From Larix sibirica (Eukaryota > Streptophyta > Pinopsida > Pinales > Pinaceae), in contig NWUY0304983210.1 in assembly GCA_004151065.3 (NCBI GenBank), positions 5,256 through 30,328 of the forward strand: a stretch of DNA of 25,073 bases, written 5' to 3'. The first letter of the stretch is position 1. The number at the start of each line of letters is the position of its first letter. Both the position numbers and the translations under genes were made by a program. The notes under the pieces are model-generated. The model was not told the origin of the DNA. It did not search any database and saw nothing but the letters and a program-made list of their open reading frames with translations. Shown one piece after another: positions 11,540 to 21,838 of this stretch.

Positions 11540-12150
11540 TAAATTCATATCCAGAAATTTTACTACTTTTAGCAACAACATGGTTTTCCTTAATATATAT
11601 AATGCCTCTTGATCTGCATGTATCAAGTATGTCTTGGTAAGCTCCATCAAAATAGTCCCATGCCTTTGATCTATCAATCTTTGGCTCCTTCAAATTTCTA
11701 TGGTCCTTCTTCCTCAATTGTTTCAAAATGCCTCTATATGCATAACTAACTTGATGATGAACTTTTATTAGGCAATATTTCCTTACTTTGAAATTTCATT
11801 TCATTTCTTGCCAACCATGTTGCTCATGTCAAAATACAAGGTAGATATTTATGGTTGCTTAGTGTTCTATCCTTATGTAAACCTTCAAAGCATCCTAATA
11901 CATACTTCTCCTCCCACTTGCCTTTTCCATCTTAATTTCTTAGTCTATACCAAATTTCTTTATTATAGGACAATACACCAACAAATGAATATATAGATTC
12001 ATCTCCCCCTTTACATAAATGACACCACTTAGGACCATGCCATGCCCTCTTCTCACTATTATCTCATGTCAAAAATTTAATGGATAATGCTAACCATAAG
12101 AAAATCCTGGTTTTTAATAGATTTTTACCACTAATGTTTCTCTCCATTTT
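11533..12150 (-). mobile_element. Second LINE 3' fragment (zf-RVT and RNase H start), minus strand
   Basis: Reading right to left: a KTRIFLWLALSIKFLT-like stretch (about 12110-12060); the zf-RVT signature WHGPKWCHLCKGGDES followed by SFVGVLSYNKEIWY (about 12050-11940); an LPCILT(stop)ATWLARNEMKF motif (about 11845-11790); and the RNase H start RSKAWDYFDGAYQDI, GIIYIKENH (about 11675-11580), which ends at YEFM near 11540. The first RNase H acidic motif FDGA is intact, unlike the plus-strand copy at 7775. Several stops sit where Trp is expected. The domain is cut off where the LTR-like repeat begins at 11539. It is related to, but clearly different from, the fragment at 7080-8250. Confidence 0.75.
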
Positions 12151-12211
12151 CCTTCATTCTAGACTTGTACCCTAATTTTGATATGTATATTCTTGTGAAT
12201 TTATTGTACCG

Positions 12212-12265
12212 AGAAGGCACATTTCTACAGCTTGGGCAAGAAGGCACATTTCTATAGCTTGGGTG
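12212..12265. repeat. 27-bp tandem repeat running toward the assembly gap
   Basis: AGAAGGCACATTTCTACAGC starts a 27-bp unit at 12212 that repeats at 12239 with few changes. The unit is a multiple of three, so the minus strand reads a repeated nonapeptide (AQAVEMCLL). Sequence stops at the N run 28 bp later, so the true copy number is unknown. Confidence 0.75.
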
Positions 12266-12293
12266 AGGGAAGTGTCTGCCCCATAAAAATAAA

Positions 12294-13160
12294 NNNNNNN
12301 NNNNNNNNNNNNNNNNNNNNNNNNNNNNNNNNNNNNNNNNNNNNNNNNNNNNNNNNNNNNNNNNNNNNNNNNNNNNNNNNNNNNNNNNNNNNNNNNNNNN
12401 NNNNNNNNNNNNNNNNNNNNNNNNNNNNNNNNNNNNNNNNNNNNNNNNNNNNNNNNNNNNNNNNNNNNNNNNNNNNNNNNNNNNNNNNNNNNNNNNNNNN
12501 NNNNNNNNNNNNNNNNNNNNNNNNNNNNNNNNNNNNNNNNNNNNNNNNNNNNNNNNNNNNNNNNNNNNNNNNNNNNNNNNNNNNNNNNNNNNNNNNNNNN
12601 NNNNNNNNNNNNNNNNNNNNNNNNNNNNNNNNNNNNNNNNNNNNNNNNNNNNNNNNNNNNNNNNNNNNNNNNNNNNNNNNNNNNNNNNNNNNNNNNNNNN
12701 NNNNNNNNNNNNNNNNNNNNNNNNNNNNNNNNNNNNNNNNNNNNNNNNNNNNNNNNNNNNNNNNNNNNNNNNNNNNNNNNNNNNNNNNNNNNNNNNNNNN
12801 NNNNNNNNNNNNNNNNNNNNNNNNNNNNNNNNNNNNNNNNNNNNNNNNNNNNNNNNNNNNNNNNNNNNNNNNNNNNNNNNNNNNNNNNNNNNNNNNNNNN
12901 NNNNNNNNNNNNNNNNNNNNNNNNNNNNNNNNNNNNNNNNNNNNNNNNNNNNNNNNNNNNNNNNNNNNNNNNNNNNNNNNNNNNNNNNNNNNNNNNNNNN
13001 NNNNNNNNNNNNNNNNNNNNNNNNNNNNNNNNNNNNNNNNNNNNNNNNNNNNNNNNNNNNNNNNNNNNNNNNNNNNNNNNNNNNNNNNNNNNNNNNNNNN
13101 NNNNNNNNNNNNNNNNNNNNNNNNNNNNNNNNNNNNNNNNNNNNNNNNNNNNNNNNNNNN
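12294..13160. other. Assembly gap (N run)
   Basis: 867 consecutive N. It removes the promoter and 5' UTR of the phospholipase D gene, whose ATG lies 6 bp after the gap. Long open frames crossing the gap are artefacts. Confidence 1.
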
Positions 13161-13166
13161 TCAGTA

Positions 13167-16100
13167 ATGGCTCAGCTACTGATTCATGGAAACCTTCATG
13201 TGACTGTCTTCGAGGCTGATTCACTGACCGATCCCGGTCGAGCAACGGGAGGAGCTCCCAAGTTCTTCAGAAAGGTAAAATTAACGGTGCAATTTGAGTT
13301 CTAAGCTCCAGATCGATCGAATCCTCTGCTACTCGTTTTCTCTGTTTTTATTTGTTATTGTTTGTGTCTGTCAATGCAGTTCATTCAGGGTATTGAAGAG
13401 ACCGTGGGTGTTGGGAAAGGAGCTAACAGACTGTATGCAACCATCGATCTGGAGAGAGCCCTTGTGGGTCGAACTCGGATCATCCAAAACGAACCCAAGA
13501 ACCCAAGATGGTATGAGTCCTTTCACATTTACTGTGCTCACCAAGTTGGCAATGTGGTTTTTAGTGTTAAAGATGATAACGCAATTGGCGCAACGGTGGT
13601 TGGAAGAGCCTATGTGCCTGTAAAGGATCTCCTGGATGGCCATGAGTTCGAGCAGTGGCTTGAGCTTCTTAATGAAAAACAGGAGCCTATCGGGGGAGGG
13701 GCAAGGATTCGTGTGAAATTGCAGTATTTTGATGTTACCCATGATCCAAACTGGGCTAGAGGTATCAAGTCTCGTAAGTTCCCTGGGGTCCCATATACTT
13801 TTTTTCCTCATAGGAAGGGGTGTAAGGTCACTCTTTACCAAGATGCCCATGTGCCTGATAAGTTTTTGCCGAAGATCCCTTTGGCTGGAGGGCAACTTTA
13901 CCAGCCTCATAGATGCTGGGAGGATATATTTGATGCAATTAACAATGCTCAGCATCTGATTTACATTACTGGATGGTCTGTTTACACGGAGATCACCTTG
14001 ATCAGGGACTCCAAGAGGCCGAAGGCTGGGGGTGATGAGACCCTAGGTCAGCTTCTGAAGAGGAAGGCTAGTGAAGGGGTCAGGGTACTTATGCTTGTTT
14101 GGGATGATAGGACCTCTGTTGGGCTATTGAAGAAGGATGGATTGATGGCCACCCATGATGAGGAGACCTTACATTACTTCGACGGATCAGATGTGAATTG
14201 TGTCCTGTGTCCGAGGAATCCCGATAATGGGCAAAGCTTCGTGCAGGACTTGCAGATCTCGACGATGTTTACACACCATCAGAAGATCGTTGTCGTTGAC
14301 AGTCCTCTTCCCGGGGATTCAGAGCGAAGGAGGATTGTGAGCTTTGTTGGAGGGATCGATCTGTGTGATGGAAGGTATGATACCCAATTCCATTCTCTGT
14401 TTAGGACTTTGGATTCTGTTCATCATGCTGATTTCCATCAGCCCAATTTCCCTGGGGCGATTGAGAAAGGAGGGCCCAGAGAGCCCTGGCATGATATTCA
14501 TTCCAAGCTGGAAGGTTCTGTTGCTTGGGATGTGCTCTATAACTTTGAGCAGAGGTGGAGGAAGCAAGGTCAAAAGGATTTGCTCTTGCCTCTGAGACAG
14601 TTTAGTGAGATCATTCCTCCTTCGGCTGTGACATATGAGGATGACCGAGAGACTTGGAATGTTCAAGTCTTTAGATCGATCGATGGAGGAGCTGCATTTG
14701 GGTTTCCTGAAACACCAGAGGATGCAGCTAGGTCAGGGTTGGTTAGTGGAAAGGATAACATCATAGATAGGAGTATCCAGGATGCTTATATCAATGCCAT
14801 CCGTCGCGCAAAGGACTTCATCTATATAGAGAATCAGTACTTTTTGGGAAGCTCTTATGGATGGAAGCCAGATGATATCAAGGTGGAAGACATAGGAGCA
14901 CTCCACCTTATTCCCAAGGAGTTGTCTTTAAAAATAGTTAGCAAGATAGAAGCAGGAGAGCAATTCAGAGTCTATATTGTTGTTCCAATGTGGCCAGAGG
15001 GAATGCCAGAGAGTGGCTCTGTCCAGGCAATCCTGGATTGGCAGAGGAGGACAATGGAGATGATGTATACAGATATTGTACAGGCTCTGCGTGCCAAACA
15101 AATCTACGATGCAAACCCAAAGGATTATCTGACCTTTTTCTGTTTGGCAAACAGAGAGGTCAAGAAAAGTGGTGAGTATATACCCCAGGAGGAACCGGAG
15201 GAGGATTCTGACTACAAGAGAGCTCAAGAAAATAGGCGTTTCATGATTTATGTGCATGCCAAAATGATGATAGGTAAGAACTCTTGAGGTTAATGCTTCC
15301 ACGAAATTCCAATTTGCTTTACCTCCTTCCTTCAGCAGCATCATTTTAAAAAAATGCTTGTCAGTTTATTTCAGTTGGGTTCTGGTCTAGCAGTAGAATG
15401 ATGGAAGTCTACTACAATTAGCCTGGCTTCTAATTTACAACAACTAGTTCAGATTTGATTCTCTGTGCATTCATGTCTGGGAATCTCTGAAAGCCATAAA
15501 TCTTATGTGAAAGTAGGGATAAGATCACTATATGGCCTAAGTGAACCTAATAGTTAAAAATATCGTGTTTCTTCTTCGCGTGGTTGCTAGCGTGAGACAC
15601 TGGAAGTGTCTGTAGGCTTGCCTGTGTCTAGGTCAAGAAGACAGCCAAAGTAAATAAGGAAGAGTAAGGGAATATATTAGAAAAATAAGTTTAAACCATG
15701 GGTTTTTTTGTTGCTTCCTGTTCTGTGTTTGAGTTCGCATGGTTGTAACTTGTTTATTATACATCATGCAATACACTAGAGTGTGGGTTGCCCTCTGGGA
15801 ACGATCCCTGTGGTTCTGGGTACATTGAGGACGCCAGGGAACGTGGGTGGGAACTGAAAAACCACATTTCGGGAGCGTCCAGAAGTACCCGGTGTGAATT
15901 TTTAAAAAACTTAGAAAAACAAATGATTTTAAAGCGTCTATCCTTAAATCCTCAAATTCTGGTTCCACTTTATATAAAGTTTAAACCTCCTTACATCCCA
16001 CCCAAACTCAGCTTTGTGTTGTGAATGAAAATTCAAAATGTTACAGTAAAAGTGTAATTGATGTCGTTATTTATGTCAAATTTGTGATTTATTCAAATTT

Positions 16101-17357
16101 CATTGTTAAATGATTATGTATCATTTATGTTTTCAATATATTTAAATTTTAAAATTTTATTAGTTAGGATCGGTTCTTGATGTGGTGATCCATGTTCTCT
16201 TGGACAATCCTTAAAATTTGGAGGTATGCCCCAGGATGATGCATCTCCATTTCTCCTTTGACAATCCTAAATCTGGGAGATGTCTCCTCGATGTGGGGAT
16301 CCCACTTCCTCTTTGACAATCCTTAAAATTTGGGCTATCACGGGATGCATCTCCAACTATATGTCTCCTTTGACGATCCTAAAATTTTGAGGTGTCTCCA
16401 CACACCCCAAGATGCATTTTCATGTCTCCTTTGACAATCCTTAAAATTTGGAGATGTCTTCACATGCCTCAGCCTCAGGATGCATCCCCCAATCCCCCGT
16501 TCCCTTTGATCTTTAGAAATTGGAGGTGTTTCCGCACCCATGTCCCCTTTGATGATCCTTAAAATTTGGAGGTCTCTCCCCACTCCCCAAGTTGCATCCC
16601 ATGTTCTGTCATGCAACTTATTATAATTTAAATGAACATAATCATTTTGTCTTCCTTTAGTTTTTCCGTATTGTCTTTGCATGCCTGCTCTCTATGATTT
16701 CTGTTTGTCCTGCACCCTGTCTCAGATCATGGGTAGTCTTTAATTCATATATGCAAGAAAAGAAGAAAAGGTTAGAGAAGCCAAAAGAAAAAAGCAACGG
16801 ATAGAGCACATTGATTTTTCAATGTATTTGTTGCATGAATCTGATTTGATATGCTTGAATTTTAGTAGTGTTGATTTCTCGAGATGATAATTTCTCTTCT
16901 GACTCCCTGCTTGTTTTATGCAGTTGATGATGAGTATATTATTGTTGGATCAGCAAATATCAACCAACGTTCCATGGATGGTGCAAGGGACTCTGAGATC
17001 GCAATGGGGGCTTATCAACCATTTCATTTGGCAGTTAATGAGCCAGCCAGAGGGCAAATCCATGGTTTCAGGATGGCTCTCTGGTATGAACATACTGGAA
17101 TGCTAGATAACTTGTTCCTTCAGCCCGAAAGAGTAGAATGTATCAGGAAAGTGAACAAAATAGCAGAACGATACTGGGATTTATATAGCAGTGAAAATTT
17201 GGAACGTGATCTGCCAGGCCATTTGTTGATGTATCCTGTGGGTGTCACAAATGATGGTGAGGTGACAGAGTTACCCGGCACAGAATTCTTTCCAGACACA
17301 AAGGCCCGGGTATTGGGCACCAAATCAGATTACATGCCACCCATTCTGACCACATAG
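13167..17357 (+). CDS. PLDALPHA1: Phospholipase D alpha (EC 3.1.4.4), complete, three coding exons
   Basis: Hydrolyses membrane phospholipids such as phosphatidylcholine to phosphatidic acid and the free head group; in plants it acts in stress, ABA and membrane-remodelling signalling. Exons 13167-13274, 13380-15273 and 16924-17357 join in frame to 811 residues, the usual PLD-alpha length. An N-terminal C2 domain covers about residues 1-155. HKD1 is H336-x-K338-x4-D343 within [13 protein letters not shown]2 is H662-x-K664-x4-D669 (VHAKMMI plus VDDEYI), followed by [12 protein letters not shown]. The conserved IYIENQYF is at 517-524 and the C-terminus is MPPILTT. The start was chosen because [20 protein letters not shown] matches PLD-alpha N-termini. 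Both active-site motifs are intact, so a functional enzyme is expected. One oddity: the DRY-like motif reads E563-Q564-F565. The coding exons are visibly GC-richer than the flanks. No polyadenylation site was firmly placed. Exact orthology to alpha1 versus alpha2 is inferred. Confidence 0.97.
13275..13379 (+). other. PLD-alpha intron 1 (phase 0, 105 bp)
   Basis: Donor AAAG|GTAAAA and acceptor TCAATGCAG|TTC. It joins ...PKFFRK to [10 protein letters not shown] inside the C2 domain, restoring the family sequence. Confidence 0.93.
14277..14300 (+). other. PLD-alpha HKD catalytic motif 1
   Basis: Codons for H336, K338 and D343. In the PLD superfamily the His is the nucleophile or acid/base and pairs with the second HKD to form one active site. 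Confidence 0.95.
15274..16923 (+). other. PLD-alpha intron 2 (phase 1, 1650 bp), splits HKD2
   Basis: Donor GATAG|GTAAGA and acceptor TTTTATGCAG|TTGATGATGAG. It splits the Val668 codon (G|TT), putting H662 and K664 in exon 2 and D669 in exon 3. Retention would add GKNS and a stop (15285-15287), giving a protein without the HKD2 aspartate. A minisatellite-like array fills 16190-16605. The rest is AT-rich apart from a GC-richer patch at about 15780-15900, and no gene is recognised in it. Confidence 0.95.
16190..16605. repeat. Degenerate ~58-bp minisatellite, about 7 copies, in intron 2
   Basis: The core CTTTGACAATCCTTAAAATT, then TGGAGGTGTCTCC and a GATGCATC-like end, recurs with its GACAATCC-equivalent at 16203, 16260, 16315, 16372, 16433, 16508 and 16551. 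Steps are 57, 55, 57, 61, 75 and 43 bp; the last two sum to two units. Copies are clearly diverged, so the array is old. The minus-strand open frame at 16338-16682 is a by-product of the repeat. Confidence 0.85.
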
Positions 17358-19370
17358 AGAGTTGGAGAGCAGTTCTCCAGTAGCTGTTTTATCTTTTGTA
17401 ACCCATACTATATTTATAAGTCTTGCCCTTTCTTCCCATTGTTGGTATTTGCACTAAAATACAGAGAGAAATCTTTTGAGCTCATACAACAGCTTATGGA
17501 AATATCTAATCTGGAGAAAACTTCTTCCTTTATTTTCGGTTGAAAACTTTTCCCGTTTTCTCTTTATTTGATGTTAATCACGCAGATTAACAGACAAACT
17601 AGAGAACTGATATCAATCTGCATGTTAACCATATAATGGGAACCTCTTGTCCAATAACCTAGCAAGGATTGTGAGGCATTGACCTCCTGGTCCATAGCAT
17701 CTGTATTCGATACTTTAGAGCTATGCTATTTATGTATTTGCAGTTTTTTAATAGCTCGGTGTTCAATATTTGGCATTCAAATTTTTGTACTTGACATGTT
17801 TATTTATGGCATGTATGGTCGTGTTTGTATCCCAGCCAGTTACACGGGCATCATTATTTATTTTTCATTGTCATGTGCCAAGGAAAACAAGTGAAGATTT
17901 TCTTATGTGCTTTATGCAATTTGATATACTTAAAACATGGGAATATATTCTTATGTGCTTTATGGAAATATGATAAAGTGTGATGGTTGAAATTAGGAAG
18001 TGGCTTGTGTGGTAAACCTCCCGAGTTGCAATGAGAACAAAGATCCCTGATAAACGCGGAGTTACATTTGAATTCTGAGCTTTGCCAGCTCAATTTCAAA
18101 TGTAAATTAAGAAACCATATTATTTGTCATGAGCCATGTGTCCAGAGCGGCCTTCTTGCTTTTTTGGATGATTTTGAAATCCCAGCGGAGTATGTCTCAG
18201 CTTGCATGACTCGTGCGTTCATATTGTAAGAATCTCTCAGTTCTGCATTTTATAACATGGATGATTTGTGTGTTAAATAGGAAAGAATCGAATTACTTGA
18301 GGATTGCAGAATTGCTGTTGGCATTGAAAATTTGCCTTGTATACAGTATAACTATGCTAGTGTTGTCTCATCAAAGTGAGCAAATTGCATTCACATTTAA
18401 TAACAATTTCCTTCTGTTAGCTACAATTACAAATGTAGTTTGTCTATTCCTTACGCAAATAAAGCAGAGGTCCCTTTATTTGATTTCTGCTATTTTTTTG
18501 TTATCTTGGACAGTGATTTTTACTTGAGCAGCGGTTTGAAATTACTTTTCTCATGGACATCTTTTAATTACCTAATCATGATAAATTTCCAGATTATTAT
18601 ATCATGTAAGAGAAGACCTGGTCCCCGTCACTCACCTTGAGGAAATCTGATAGGCAAGGAATGTTTGGGACAGTCGTTAAACTCTGAGAAATTACAAGTC
18701 ACAAGGGAACCTAGGAAGTTAGTCGCTAATTCCTATGTAAATTGTAAATTAGGAGGCCAAAATTTTGCATTTGATTTTGCATGTCAATTAAATTGTGTGA
18801 TGTTTTATACTGATAATGCCCTCCAATTTAAGTTTTCTTTTTCCTTTCATATAAATGAACATGCTTTTTTCAGCAACTACTCCCCTTCAACATAGCAGTT
18901 CTGCGTAAAGGAAACAGATGTCCATACAGTGGTTCACTAAAAAATGGTAAAAGCCTATGGGCTGCCTAGTCCTAAACTTGAGATGAAGCCACAAAAATTT
19001 GTTCCCTGAAATGCTCCCTTCATTGCTGAAGTCCAGCTAAAAGATGAGGGGCTTCTGATAAAAAATAGCAAAGGTGGATTGAGTATGAACTCAAGCCCAC
19101 AGTGTGAGAAAAAACAATCAGAAGATGAAACAACCCCATATGATCACACAATCATGCCAGATATTTGTAATGATAATGTGAATACATGGGGTTTTACGTG
19201 GATTGAGATATGTTTTTCTCAACTTCCCCATAGGGCACATGTTCCATTCAAACAAGTTTTGGAGAGTGGAAGTAATGTTCAACCATAGATAATTTAAGTT
19301 GCTATGTGAAATGCAATTGTTCATATCCTCTCTGATGACGAGGCAATATATTCATGTTCAAGATGGTGAT
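17358..19370. other. PLD-alpha 3' UTR then intergenic; no gene recognised
   Basis: The first few hundred bases must contain the 3' UTR. TTTTGTAA-like and AAAATACA-like stretches near 17393-17465 could be polyadenylation signals but are not decisive. Beyond that is AT-rich sequence with short open frames lacking motifs. One hairpin at 18062-18105 is listed separately. Confidence 0.45.
18062..18105. repeat. Near-perfect short hairpin
   Basis: Left arm TTACATTTGAATTCTGAGCT (18062-18081), 5-nt loop TTGCC, right arm AGCTCAATTTCAAATGTAA (18087-18105). The arms pair apart from a small internal mismatch and bulge. No protein or terminator context; a small fold-back element remnant or chance. Confidence 0.65.
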
Positions 19371-20459
19371 CCGTAAACGCTGGACTTATAGCCCACACGT
19401 ATCACCAAGATGGATCTCTGTAGAGATAAATTTTGTTCTTTGTTCTCAGTGCTTCAGAGTGAAAACATCTCCGCTGCTACCAACAAGCATACAGAAATGG
19501 TTCTCAGAACTGTCTTAAAATTTGCTCTCTGCTTAGTTACTTTGCTTGTGGTGGCCAGACCAATGCCAACTACGTCTCCAATATGTGTTAATGAGAAGAG
19601 TTCAGGTCCAACACTCCAACACTGTGAAGCCAAAATAAACAGCATACTGTGTTAATACATGTAGCAATGCACTATGATTCTGCCAATCCAATCATAACTC
19701 TAGAAGCCTTCGTATTAAACCCAAAACTCATTCAGCCTTCATCTCTCCTAAATGAAAACTCTGTTCATTCACAAAGGCTACAGCGATTAAAAGTATGGTA
19801 CTCTAATTCTCTCCATTGGATTTCAACTGTGTTCATTGCATGCAAACTATTATAATTATTACCTTTCACAGAGCAGGCAATACACACACTGATCTAAAAA
19901 AGAGGCTTGCTCCGTTTGCTTGTGTCATCACATCACTGTACAACACAATGGTGTGCAGTCACAACACTTAAAATTTTGTTTCCTGCAAAGTATAAACATA
20001 TATATACGTTGCCAACTAAAGTGCAAAGTGCAAACCCAACGCTTGTCTAATAGCCCATCTCTATATGTATGGAATTGCTAGATTGCACTTATATGCACTT
20101 ATAAGCTGGTTTTTTTAGATGGCTGTAGGACTAGAAATACGCTCAGGCTTTTGGACCAGAGACTCAAAAATTGGGAGATATTTCATTGCTTGTAGGTGGC
20201 AGCCAATGCTTCCAAGCTTGATAGTGATGGTTTATGGATGAATTTCCCATGTTTAACAAGATATACCCTGAGTTTTAGTCAATCGAAAGTGTGGGCATCA
20301 TTGTAGGTTATCCCAGCAATCCCAACCATCAATAAAATTGGTTGTGGGAGGCAATACGATTTTGTATTGTAAGCCACAATTCAACCATTCACCAAGAACA
20401 TGCCAATTAATTAACCAGTAATCCCACTGGTGTATAAGAGTGTTGTACCTTGCTATGCA

Positions 20460-21090
20460 CAACGTTCAACAACCATTAATTGAATCAATTCGACCAACAA
20501 TCTGATGCGGAGCATCCACACTCACCTCCCCTCCACTGTATGGGATGCAGAACATAAAGACTGTTTATTAAAACCCCCAAACGGAACTGATTAAACTCCA
20601 AGCTAGAGATACGAAATCACAGGGGCTGGCGGGAACACTATGAGTTTGGGTAGGCCTGACGGAAACTCGGCGGCGACATTCTGGAGCTGCATTTGGGTGG
20701 AAATCAGAAGTATAAAGGCACTGGACCTGGGCGAATGATGCAGTTTTAGTTTTCCATTAGTTTTAGTTTTGCTTTCCTTAGATTGTTACTGATTAGCTTG
20801 GGCTGGATCTGTGAGCCGGTGAGTGTGGATTTGGGACCTGTGTGTCCTGTAGGGAGAGATGGGAGGCTGGGTGCATAGGCTCAATCCTCTCGAGACATTT
20901 ATGCATGAATTTCTGTTCTATTGATTTATTTAACTATTCAATAGAAAGGTCTGAGTGTTTGGTTGTATCCGGTTCTTCTGCACACGGATTATTAGCCTTC
21001 GTTGTATTATTTCCCTTGGTTTTATCAGCTACTCTGTTTTGCAGTTGTCTGAAAATTGTTTGCAGCAGAGTGTCTGCATGACAATCAATC
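20460..21090. other. 631-bp segment present only in block A, promoter-like
   Basis: Absent from block B, where flanking sequence joins directly at about 24135. It is GC-richer than its surroundings around 20620-20900. It contains a TATAAAG (20711-20717), a donor-like CCG|GTGAGTGT (GT at 20819-20820) and an acceptor-like CTGTTTTGCAG ending at 21044. No convincing coding frame is present. It could be a non-coding first exon, a gene fragment or unique sequence lost from B; this is conjecture. Confidence 0.4.
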
Positions 21091-21430
21091 CAATGAATAA
21101 TATTGCTTTTATGACATTATGTGTTTTTAAATTAATGGAAATACACATTATTCTAGAACTGAAGCAAATTCAAGCAAGCAACAAGAAATCATGCGCACAA
21201 CAATGAATTCACACCACAACATAATCTTTTTTAACTTTGGAAACCCAAATGGGAAAATCAAAATTCAATGGGATTTGATTATTTCTCAAGAGATTGTTAT
21301 ACTAGGGGGAGCTATGAACTCGTACCTACCAGCAGTGTTTTGTTGATGGTTTTGGCTTATTGGCTTATGGAATAGGTCCACTTGGTTTATTACAAGGGCA
21401 AGCTATGCACTTTTACCTACTAACATATTA

Positions 21431-21538
21431 CCTCTTTGAGATCTCATCTTCTGCTCTTGTTCTTCTTCCCAAACTTCATTTCTCCCTCTTTGAGCTCTCT
21501 TCTTCTGCTCCTGTTCTTCTCCCCAAGCTTCATTTCTC
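21431..21538. repeat. 54-bp tandem duplication in block A
   Basis: A pyrimidine-rich unit beginning CCTCTTTGAG at 21431 repeats at 21485 with a few substitutions. Block B has a single copy at the equivalent place (near 24565), so the duplication arose after the A/B split or was lost in B. Confidence 0.8.
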
Positions 21539-21838
21539 CCTTGCTTGTGATTGGTCCCCTACATCAAGCAAGCATTGTCTTTAATAGCACTGCCCTAGAA
21601 TGCCATCAAGGTGATTTGTTTCACCTTGAGGCCTTTTAGCCATTTGTCTTCAAGTTGATTACTAATTACGAACATTGCAAAAATATAATTATGAAGTTTG
21701 GATGAAGAGTTTAATTCGGATCTATTTCAAATTCATAGGCTTTTGGTCCCCAAAAGCTTCAATTTGGATATGTGGCATGCTATGTTCTTTTCAACACAAT
21801 ATAATCGCTTTGTCACTTTTAAATATAGGAAGAATTCA

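Larger units (their letters stand above)
19371..21838. repeat. Segmental duplication, block A
   Basis: Collinear with block B (22363-24932). Matched anchors include CCGTAAAC at 19371 and 22363, GTTCTTTGTTCTC at 19435 and 22427, the ACTTTGCTTGTG stretch near 19535 and 22600, CCGTTCACC-type text near 20385 and 24060, CAATGAATAATATTGCT at 21091 and 24140, CCCTAGAATGCCA near 21590 and 24675, and TCAACACA.TATAAT near 21790 and 24880. Identity by eye is about 75-80%. No reading frame is conserved between the blocks. A 631-bp segment (20460-21090) is unique to A. Confidence 0.85.

Noticed and set aside
12172-13245. Long open frames in both directions across 12172-13245
   Set aside because: They consist almost entirely of N codons from the assembly gap.
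13371-15344. Antisense open frames over PLD-alpha exon 2 (for example 13371-13955, 14319-14666, 14928-15344)
   Set aside because: Shadows of a well-conserved coding exon; no independent motifs.
15780-15900. GC-richer patch in intron 2 with short self-complementary words (GGGAAC and GTTCCC-like)
   Set aside because: No defined ends, target duplication or second copy in the window; cannot be called an element.
16190-16605. CRISPR-like regular repeat
   Set aside because: Repeats are diverged, directly adjoining and within a plant intron; no unique equal-length spacers.
16338-16682. 114-codon minus-strand frame in intron 2
   Set aside because: Internal repeats in the translation simply reflect the ~58-bp minisatellite.
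19410-19655. 81-codon plus-strand open frame with a hydrophobic, signal-peptide-like stretch and several Cys
   Set aside because: It resembles a small secreted peptide, but the collinear block B sequence does not keep the frame (stops, an 84-bp duplication), so there is no sign of selection on a protein.
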